From CAXMNX01 sp051009475 (GTDB lineage: Bacteria > Pseudomonadota > Alphaproteobacteria > Rhodobacterales > Rhodobacteraceae): 10,802 nucleotides of DNA. The stretch covers positions 1 through 10,802 of the forward strand of contig JBPCWO010000051.1 of assembly GCA_051009475.1 (NCBI GenBank). Reading direction: 5' to 3'. Numbering within the stretch: the first letter of the stretch is position 1; each line of letters opens with the position of its first letter. The translations under genes and the position numbers were made by a program. Positions 5,553 through 10,802 of this stretch are shown one piece after another. Under the pieces are notes generated by a model, which worked only from the letters and a program-made list of their open reading frames with translations, was not told the DNA's origin and ran no database searches.

Positions 5553-8243
5553 TCAGGCTGCTGTGGCTAGGTTCCTCAACACATAATGCAGAACGCCACC
5601 GTGTTCGATGTATTCCTTCTCGATGGCGGTATCGATCCTGCATCTAAGTTGGATCTCCTTAGTCGAGCCATCGCCAAATACAATAGAACAAGGGACGTTA
5701 CTTAACGGTTTCAGATCGCCTTCCAGCCCTGTAATTGTAACCACTTCGTCGCCCTTTAGGCCCAGAGTTTTACGGCTGTCACCACCAGTGAATTCAAATG
5801 GGATTACCCCCATCCCAACAAGATTCGAGCGATGAATTCGCTCAAAGCTTTCCGCGATCACGGCTTTGACACCCAGCAATGCAGTACCTTTGGCCGCCCA
5901 ATCACGGCTTGAGCCCGCGCCATACTGCTCGCCACCAAAGACAACCAAAGGAATGCCAGATTCCTGAAATGCCATTGCAGCGTCGTAGATCGAGGTCTGC
6001 TGGCCATCAGGACCAAGAGAGTAGCCGCCTTCGACACCGTCCAGCATCTCATTGCGAATACGGATATTTGCAAATGTGCCGCGCATCATCACTTCATGAT
6101 TCCCTCGGCGGGAACCGTAAGAATTGAACTGCCGTGGCGCGACTTGCCGGTCGGTCAAGTATCGTCCAGCAGGTGTGGATTCCTTGAATGACCCGGCGGG
6201 TGAAATGTGGTCGGTTGTAACCATATCGCCAAGAATCGCCAAAACTCTCGCAGCAGTCACGTTTGAAATTACGCCCGGCTCTTTGTCCATATCCCTGAAA
6301 TAAGGCGGGTTTTGAACATAGGTCGAATTTGCCGGCCAATCATATGTTTCGCTGTCAGTGGTCTCGACGTCTCGCCACTTCTCGTCGCCCTTGAACACAT
6401 CGGCATATTTCGATTGGAATGCGTCGCGAGTCACAGTCGCCTGAACCAAATCAGCGATTTCTTTTTGGGACGGCCAGATATCTCTTAGGTATATATCGTT
6501 GCCGTTCCGATCGGCGCCAATTGGCTCGGATGTCAAATCAATATCCATCGTTCCTGCAAGCGCATAGGCCACCACCAAAGGCGGGGACGCAAGGTAATTG
6601 GCGCGAACATCCGGGCTGATCCGACCCTCGAAATTTCGGTTTCCTGACAATACTGCGGTGGCAACAAGATCGCCTTTGGCAATCGCTTTTGATAGCTCCG
6701 GTTGGATCGGGCCAGAATTGCCGATGCAGGTTGTGCAGCCGTATCCCACAAGATTGAATCCGATGGCGTCGAGGTCCTCTTGCAGGTCGGCCGCCTCAAG
6801 ATAAGCCGAGACAACTTGCGAACCTGGTGCCAGCGATGTTTTAACCCAGGGTTTTCGGTTCAAGCCAAGTGCGCGGGCCTTTCGGGCCACAAGACCAGCC
6901 CCAATCATGACGTATGGGTTAGAAGTATTTGTGCACGATGTGATCGACGCAATTACGACTTTGCCCGAGTTCATTTTATAGTCTTCGCCATCTACTGCGA
7001 CAGCTTTGTCCATTGGCCGTTTGAATGTATCCGCCATCTCCTTTGTGAACGCTTTCTTCGCGTCAGTTAGGGCAACATAGTCCTGCGGACGCTTGGGGCC
7101 CGAAATGGCAGGCACGATCGTGCCCATGTCAAGATGAAGGGTGTCTGTATAGACCGGGTTATAATCAGGCCCGCGCCAGAACCCATTCTCCTTGGCATAG
7201 GCCTCCACCAAAGCGACTCGATCATCGCTGCGCCCGGTTTGACGCATGTAACGAAGTGTTTCTCCGTCTACCGGAAAGAACCCGCAGGTCGCGCCATATT
7301 CCGGTGCCATGTTTGCGATTGTCGCGCGGTCCGCTAGCGGCAGGTGATCGAGTCCTGCACCGAAGAATTCGACAAACTTGCCCACGACTCCTTTTTTTCG
7401 GAGCATTTCGACGACTTTTAGAACAAGGTCAGTTCCGGTTGTGCCTTCAACCATTGCGCCTGTTAATTCAAATCCCACGACTTCCGGGATGAGCATCGAG
7501 ATCGGCTGTCCAAGCATTGCGGCTTCGGCCTCGATTCCTCCTACACCCCAGCCAAGAACTGCCAATCCGTTGACCATTGTCGTGTGACTGTCAGTGCCAA
7601 CCAACGTGTCCGGATACGCAACCTCTTCGCCATTCTGATCCGTGTCGGTCCAAACCGTCTGTGCTAAATATTCAAGGTTCACCTGGTGACAAATGCCGGT
7701 ACCCGGTGGGACAACTCGAAAATTATTGAATGCAGATTGGCCCCACTTAAGGAATGTGTAGCGTTCAAGGTTGCGCTCGTATTCACGATCAACGTTCATC
7801 TGGAAGGCGCGCGGATTGCCGAATTCGTCAATCATGACAGAGTGGTCGATCACCAAATCAACTGGATTGAGCGGGTTGATTTTCTGTGCATCACCGCCAA
7901 GAGCGACAATCCCGTCACGCATCGCGGCAAGGTCAACAACCGCAGGGACACCTGTAAAATCCTGCATCAATACCCGTGCTGGGCGATAAGCGATTTCACG
8001 TGGATTTTTTCCGCCTTGATCTGCCCATTCTGAAAACGCCTTGATGTCATCAACGTCCACGGTTTTCCCGTCTTCGAACCGAAGCATGTTCTCAAGAACG
8101 ACTTTCAAGGCCGCTGGCAGGCGCGCGAATTCACCCAAACCAGCAGCTTCGGCCGCTGCAATCGAATAGAATGCAAGCGACTGATTTCCGACAGTCAGTG
8201 TGCTTCTGGTTTTTGAGGAATCATGGCCAACGGTAATGGGCAT
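5553..8243 (-). CDS. acnA: Aconitate hydratase AcnA (IRP1-type)
   Basis: Aconitase interconverts citrate and isocitrate in the TCA cycle, in the cytoplasm, using a [4Fe-4S] cluster. The protein is 896 residues, full length for the AcnA/IRP family. Three cluster cysteines are visible: Cys437 in SCTNTSNP (436-443), and Cys503 and Cys506 in YGCTTC. Other signatures include GTDSHTTMVNGL at 216-227, the swivel-domain start TTDHISPAG at 676-684, SYGSRRGNHEVMMRG at 708-722 and GAGSSRDWAAKG at 775-786. I chose ATG 8243 (MPITVGHD) because it matches the usual alphaproteobacterial N-terminus and has GGAG 8 bases upstream. A GTG at 8345 would add 34 atypical residues and run through a palindromic operator-like site. 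It is divergent from the DUF1223 gene and isolated from other TCA genes here. Confidence 0.97.
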   Translation of the reverse strand: MPITVGHDSSKTRSTLTVGNQSLAFYSIAAAEAAGLGEFARLPAALKVVLENMLRFEDGKTVDVDDIKAFSEWADQGGKNPREIAYRPARVLMQDFTGVPAVVDLAAMRDGIVALGGDAQKINPLNPVDLVIDHSVMIDEFGNPRAFQMNVDREYERNLERYTFLKWGQSAFNNFRVVPPGTGICHQVNLEYLAQTVWTDTDQNGEEVAYPDTLVGTDSHTTMVNGLAVLGWGVGGIEAEAAMLGQPISMLIPEVVGFELTGAMVEGTTGTDLVLKVVEMLRKKGVVGKFVEFFGAGLDHLPLADRATIANMAPEYGATCGFFPVDGETLRYMRQTGRSDDRVALVEAYAKENGFWRGPDYNPVYTDTLHLDMGTIVPAISGPKRPQDYVALTDAKKAFTKEMADTFKRPMDKAVAVDGEDYKMNSGKVVIASITSCTNTSNPYVMIGAGLVARKARALGLNRKPWVKTSLAPGSQVVSAYLEAADLQEDLDAIGFNLVGYGCTTCIGNSGPIQPELSKAIAKGDLVATAVLSGNRNFEGRISPDVRANYLASPPLVVAYALAGTMDIDLTSEPIGADRNGNDIYLRDIWPSQKEIADLVQATVTRDAFQSKYADVFKGDEKWRDVETTDSETYDWPANSTYVQNPPYFRDMDKEPGVISNVTAARVLAILGDMVTTDHISPAGSFKESTPAGRYLTDRQVAPRQFNSYGSRRGNHEVMMRGTFANIRIRNEMLDGVEGGYSLGPDGQQTSIYDAAMAFQESGIPLVVFGGEQYGAGSSRDWAAKGTALLGVKAVIAESFERIHRSNLVGMGVIPFEFTGGDSRKTLGLKGDEVVTITGLEGDLKPLSNVPCSIVFGDGSTKEIQLRCRIDTAIEKEYIEHGGVLHYVLRNLATAA

Positions 8244-8299
8244 CGCAGAGGCTCCGTCTATGGTTTTTTGGTATTGGGCCGCACTTACTCTCTTGTTTC

Positions 8300-8309
8300 T
8301 GGCATGCCA
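8300..8309. repeat. Palindrome TGGCATGCCA upstream of acnA
   Basis: A perfect 10-base palindrome in the spacer between acnA and the DUF1223 gene, about 57 bases upstream of the acnA start. It could be a regulator site or chance; its sequence differs from the paired dyads at 8328-8347. Confidence 0.25.
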
Positions 8310-8327
8310 AGGGGGCGAGGTAATTAT

Positions 8328-8347
8328 TTGTATACCATTGTGCACAA
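8328..8347. promoter_or_regulatory. Tandem 10-bp dyads, candidate operator for acnA and/or DUF1223 gene
   Basis: Two decamers abut exactly: TTGTATACCA (8328-8337) and TTGTGCACAA (8338-8347). Both fit TTGT-NN-ACAA dyad symmetry, the first with one mismatch and the second perfect (extended, ATTGTGCACAAT is a perfect 12-mer). Their centres are 10 bases apart, about one helical turn, so two dimers could bind the same face. The site lies about 85 bases upstream of the acnA start and about 108 upstream of the DUF1223 start. The symmetry resembles GntR-type operators, but the regulator is unknown. I could not place a convincing -35/-10 pair in either direction. Confidence 0.4.
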
Positions 8348-8455
8348 TAAAAAATGAAATTCAATTTGTAACGTCATCTCGCTAAACGTTGATTGGCGTC
8401 GAATTTGCGCCTGCGTTAGGCAAGTGATTGGGATGAGGCGTGATGGAATAATGCA

Positions 8456-9157
8456 ATGACCCGAATCTGCTATTGGATTGCGGCCCTTTGGACTTCGCTT
8501 GCCAGTTGGGCGATGGCTGAAGGTCCTGTAGTTGTCGAACTCTTTACGTCTCAAGGATGCTCGTCCTGTCCGCCTGCGGACGCCCTTTTGGCTGAAATAT
8601 CCGAACGTAGTGACGTGATCGCGCTCGCGTTCCATGTCGATTATTGGGACTACATCGGTTGGAAAGATCAATTCGCGGATCCAGAGCATACCGTCCGCCA
8701 GCGTGGGTACTCGCGTGCGGCCGGAAAAAGGTCGATATATACCCCGCAGATGATAATTGGCGGAAAGGACCATATCATTGGCAGCAAGCCAATGAAGCTC
8801 GTCGAACTTATTGAATTTCACCGCAACGCGCCGGTCTCGGCAGACGTGGCTCTCGAGCGCGACGGCGATAGAGTTGCAATTCGGGTGTCCGCGAAGAAGC
8901 GTATTCCGAAAGGCGGTGCCGTCATTCAAATCGCGACATTCACACCTCAGGAAACTGTCAATATCCGTCGCGGCGAAAATGCAGGCCACACTTTAACTTA
9001 CCACAATATTGTGCGCGATATCGCCGAGGTTGGAAAATGGGCAGGTCGCGGAACATATCGCGCGACAGTGCGTGTCCCTCAAAGCACCCCAATTGCTGTT
9101 TTAGTTCAACAGCGGAATCATGGCTCAATCCTGGGTGCTGCGCAGCTAAAAAATTAG
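8456..9157 (+). CDS. Exported DUF1223 thioredoxin-like protein
   Basis: A 233-residue protein of the DUF1223 family, predicted to be secreted to the periplasm. It has a signal peptide at about 1-21 (basic start, hydrophobic core, ASWAMA before the likely cut), followed by a thioredoxin-like strand VVVELFTSQGCSSCPPAD with a CxxC pair at Cys35 and Cys38. Further family features are FHVDYWDYIGW at 59-69 and YTPQMIIGG at 95-103. The pattern matches a redox fold, but the function of the family is not established. ATG 8456 is preferred because it starts the signal peptide; GGA lies about 8 bases upstream. It is divergent from acnA, so they may share control, and convergent with the FliG-like gene. 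Confidence 0.9.
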   Translation: MTRICYWIAALWTSLASWAMAEGPVVVELFTSQGCSSCPPADALLAEISERSDVIALAFHVDYWDYIGWKDQFADPEHTVRQRGYSRAAGKRSIYTPQMIIGGKDHIIGSKPMKLVELIEFHRNAPVSADVALERDGDRVAIRVSAKKRIPKGGAVIQIATFTPQETVNIRRGENAGHTLTYHNIVRDIAEVGKWAGRGTYRATVRVPQSTPIAVLVQQRNHGSILGAAQLKN

Positions 9158-9192
9158 CATTCAGGCCAACGCTCAACACGCAATCGATCTGT

Positions 9193-9219
9193 GATGATCG
9201 AAAACCGTTTTCGAGCATC
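9193..9219. terminator. Inverted repeat between convergent genes, possible bidirectional terminator
   Basis: Arms GATGATCGAAAAC (9193-9205) and GTTTTCGAGCATC (9207-9219) pair with one mismatch around a single C; in RNA the loop would widen to about five bases. It is centred in the 83-base gap between the DUF1223 stop (9157) and the FliG-like stop (9241), as expected of a shared terminator. It has no clear T-run outside the stem, so intrinsic termination is not certain. Confidence 0.45.
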
Positions 9220-9240
9220 CCGTGTAATAGATCGCGCTTT

Positions 9241-10290
9241 CTAATCGTCCAACGTAACCAATGCGATTTCTCCTGCGCTTTCCAAGTCGCGGATGACATT
9301 CACAATTCTCATCATGGCTGCTTCGCTGTCTTTTAGCGGCACAGAACCTTTCTCGGCAGCTTCCTCGCGGATACTATCCGCCAGCCGCTGCGAGATGTTC
9401 TCTAGCAGAAAGTCTACGCTGTTTTTGTCCGCACCCTCTGCAGTCGCGACCACTTTCATCAGATCTGCCTGATCGAGGTCGCGTTGAATTCTAGGAACGT
9501 CTCGCGACGACACGCGGTCTTTGATGTCGGCAAACGTGAAGATTGCTTTGCAAACTTGCTCGGCAAACTCGTTGTCGTCAGAATCCAAACCAGTCAACAT
9601 TTCGTCCCGAACCGAAGCAGGTGAGTAATTCAAAATCGCGCCAACGCGCGATACCGGGCCGTCAGGAAACGCCAGATTCGGATGTACATCCATCTGCTCC
9701 GCCAATGTCACACCAATGCGCCTGACCAGATTCGGTGCGACTGATGCTGTCTGTGAAACTGCGTAGGCTATCCGGCGCGCTCTTTCACCTGAAAGACACC
9801 CCAACAATTCAGCTGCCTTAGACACTTTTAGTTTAGAAAGCAGGATTGCGGCCACTTCGACAGATTCAGACTCCAGGATCGGCACGAGACGTTCGATGTC
9901 CGCCGCACGAATGCTTTCCCACGGGTCGCTTTGAAATCGATCTGACGACATGCTGCGCAGATTTCTTGAAGCATCATCGCTGATCACTCCCTCGAGCAGC
10001 CCAAGCGCGTCTTCAAGTCCGTTTGGAAACGACAGCCCAATAGCTTCAATCGCATCGGCAAATTCGACCGCAACTGCGTCAGCCGTGATTTGGTCAACCG
10101 GCGCCATGCGGACAAGTTGTAATGTCAATTCCGCTTGAAGCGATTCAGATAGCTCGGCCAATGCGGGCACCGTGCCAGATTGCAGAAGCAGCCGGACAGC
10201 AATTGCCGCTTTTTTTTGACCGCTCAAATGACCTGTCAGGGAAATTTCTGGTGAATCCAGCGCACTGTGGACTTCTAGGTCGACCGACAT
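9241..10290 (-). CDS. fliG: Divergent FliG-family flagellar motor switch protein
   Basis: FliG forms the rotor ring of the flagellar switch complex (C-ring), binds FliF and FliM and meets the stator to generate torque. This 349-residue protein has the family layout: an N-terminal domain with LSGQKKAAIAVRLLL (22-36); a middle domain starting at SDPWESIRAADIERL (121-135) and AAILLSKLKVSKAAELL (147-163); and a C-terminal domain with IFTFADIKD (250-258), RIQRDLDQADLMK (267-279), ENISQRLADSIREE (297-310) and the ending GEIALVTLDD. Length is close to normal. The FliM-binding EHPQ motif is replaced by ESVE (142-145) and the conserved DDR of the torque region reads SSR (261-263). I chose ATG 10290 (GGAG 9 bases upstream) over a TTG at 10299. 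No other flagellar gene is in view. It could be the sole working FliG or a paralogue. Confidence 0.82.
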   Translation of the reverse strand: MSVDLEVHSALDSPEISLTGHLSGQKKAAIAVRLLLQSGTVPALAELSESLQAELTLQLVRMAPVDQITADAVAVEFADAIEAIGLSFPNGLEDALGLLEGVISDDASRNLRSMSSDRFQSDPWESIRAADIERLVPILESESVEVAAILLSKLKVSKAAELLGCLSGERARRIAYAVSQTASVAPNLVRRIGVTLAEQMDVHPNLAFPDGPVSRVGAILNYSPASVRDEMLTGLDSDDNEFAEQVCKAIFTFADIKDRVSSRDVPRIQRDLDQADLMKVVATAEGADKNSVDFLLENISQRLADSIREEAAEKGSVPLKDSEAAMMRIVNVIRDLESAGEIALVTLDD

Positions 10291-10337
10291 ATTACACAAC
10301 TCCGTTCCTGTTGTGTTCTAAATTCGCGGGGTTAATG

Positions 10338-10379
10338 ATTGGCTACCAATCAAGTTTGGCAATTCGCCAATTTGGCCAA
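10338..10379. promoter_or_regulatory. Cluster of TTGG/CCAA dyads upstream of the FliG-like gene
   Basis: Three symmetric elements follow each other: ATTGG-CTA-CCAAT (10338-10350), TTGGC-AATTC-GCCAA (10356-10370) and TTGGCCAA (10372-10379). They sit 48-89 bases upstream of the FliG-like start and could bind a regulator of that gene. The first two centres are about 19 bases apart, close to two helical turns. I do not recognise the regulator. Confidence 0.3.
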
Positions 10380-10422
10380 GACCAAAAGGTCGCGCGGCTG
10401 GACGGCTGGCAGGCGAGAGTGC

Positions 10423-10457
10423 AAAAATAAATTGGGCGGTCCGCTGGGAACCGCCCA
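10423..10457 (-). terminator. Intrinsic terminator of the small secreted-protein gene
   Basis: On the minus strand, TGGGCGGT and ACCGCCCA form a perfect 8-bp GC-rich stem (10457-10450 with 10440-10433) around a 9-base loop, followed directly by the T-rich tail AATTTATTTTT. It begins 23 bases after the stop codon of the 56-residue gene and lies upstream of the FliG-like gene, so it would separate the two transcripts. Confidence 0.8.
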
Positions 10458-10480
10458 TAGTCAAAAACGAGGGAAAGTCG

Positions 10481-10651
10481 TTAACCGGTCGTTGGAACGC
10501 AGCGCTGCGTTTCGGAATCGAAAACTGATCCCTCAGCGCATGACATTACGACCTGTTCTGCTTTCGTATGGCCAAGGCCACACCCCGTTGCCAAAGCGAT
10601 TGACGGGGCCACAATCAGAGCCAGAGTGGCCAGAAGCGTTTTCGTCTTCAT
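10481..10651 (-). CDS. Small secreted three-cysteine protein (56 residues)
   Basis: A 56-residue predicted exported protein. It has an N-terminal signal peptide (MKTKTLLATLALIVAPSIALA, likely cut after residue 21) and a mature part of about 35 residues: TGCGLGHTKAEQV, then a C-terminal SCAEGSVFDSETQRCVP segment. Mature cysteines are Cys24, Cys37 and Cys50. The CxxGxxFdxxTxxC pattern resembles half of a peritrophin-A (CBM14) chitin-binding motif, but with too few cysteines to call that domain. I recall similar short proteins in Rhodobacteraceae, with no known function. ATG 10651 is chosen because AGGAG lies 6 bases upstream and the signal peptide begins there; the frame stays open to 10720 but those residues are polar. 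A good intrinsic terminator follows, so it is likely monocistronic. Confidence 0.8.
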   Translation of the reverse strand: MKTKTLLATLALIVAPSIALATGCGLGHTKAEQVVMSCAEGSVFDSETQRCVPTTG

Positions 10652-10802
10652 CGGTCTCTCCTTGTTGGTCCTCGCGACCGTATAGCACAAGGCCTCGTTC
10701 CAATAAAGTGAAGTTTGCATTGGTGTCGCAACGCCTACGTGTCCCCAAAAACTCGTGCAAATATCGTATCTACATGTTTCGTGTGATAACCGAGGTCGAA
10801 TT
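10652..10802 (-). other. Upstream region of the small secreted-protein gene
   Basis: About 150 bases with no gene that I can support up to the window end. The promoter of the 56-residue gene must lie here. A TATACG hexamer about 35 bases upstream of the start and a GGAAC further upstream were seen, but neither belongs to a convincing promoter pair. Confidence 0.3.

Noticed and set aside
8244..8345. 34-residue N-terminal extension of AcnA from a GTG
   Set aside because: The residues do not match the family N-terminus, and the internal ATG at 8243 has a good ribosome binding site.
8324..8989. 221-codon minus-strand ORF opposite the DUF1223 gene
   Set aside because: It overlaps a clearly recognisable exported protein and the divergent promoter region, and has no domain-like composition.
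10652..10730. ECF-type promoter GGAAC...CGGTC upstream of the small secreted-protein gene
   Set aside because: The -10 element matches poorly, and a TATACG hexamer in the same place is equally plausible; no firm promoter can be assigned.
1..10802. Search for tRNA, rRNA, CRISPR arrays, insertion sequences, toxin-antitoxin or defence genes
   Set aside because: None was seen by eye; the window is accounted for by housekeeping genes with intact reading frames.

Overview
The window looks like ordinary core chromosome of an alphaproteobacterium, most likely Rhodobacteraceae (Roseobacter group) with moderate GC. I infer this from the gene order secD-secF-[TSUP permease]-[Mth938/NDUFAF3-like]-ccmA-ccmB-ccmC-ccmD-ccmG, from the strongly alphaproteobacterial sequence of the AcnA-type aconitase, and from a small secreted Cys protein of a kind I associate with this family. 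No mobile element, rRNA, tRNA, CRISPR array or defence gene was seen.

Positions 1-5193 (+ strand) are one tightly packed, probably operonic block. It starts with the 3' end of secD, then secF (Sec translocon accessory membrane proteins), an 8-gene-family TauE/SafE (TSUP) permease whose start overlaps the secF stop, a small soluble Mth938/NDUFAF3-family protein, and the cytochrome c maturation genes ccmA, ccmB, ccmC, ccmD and ccmG. CcmABCD form the haem-handling ABC complex in the inner membrane and CcmG is the periplasmic thiol-disulfide oxidoreductase that keeps apocytochrome c cysteines reduced. Start/stop overlaps (secF/TSUP, ccmA/ccmB, ccmC/ccmD, ccmD/ccmG) suggest translational coupling. 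ccmE, ccmF, ccmH and ccmI are not here.

Positions 5194-5552 hold no large gene. A 39-codon minus-strand ORF (5182-5301) with a good ribosome binding site and a hydrophobic C-terminus may be a small membrane protein. The remaining 250 bases hold two hairpin-forming inverted repeats but no recognised gene.

Positions 5553-8243 (- strand) encode a full-length iron-sulfur aconitase (acnA), a TCA cycle enzyme. It is divergent from an exported DUF1223 thioredoxin-like protein (8456-9157, +). The shared 212-bp spacer carries two adjacent 10-bp dyads that look like an operator.

Positions 9241-10290 (- strand) encode a divergent FliG-type flagellar motor switch protein with no other flagellar gene in view; the usual EHPQ and DDR motifs are altered. 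It converges on the DUF1223 gene, with a 13-bp-arm inverted repeat between them. Upstream lie a cluster of TTGG/CCAA dyads, a clear intrinsic terminator (10423-10457) and a 56-residue secreted three-cysteine protein (10481-10651, -).

I found no convincing new multi-gene system. The items most worth a second look are the 39-residue ORF, the atypical FliG, the paired dyads upstream of acnA and the small secreted Cys protein.
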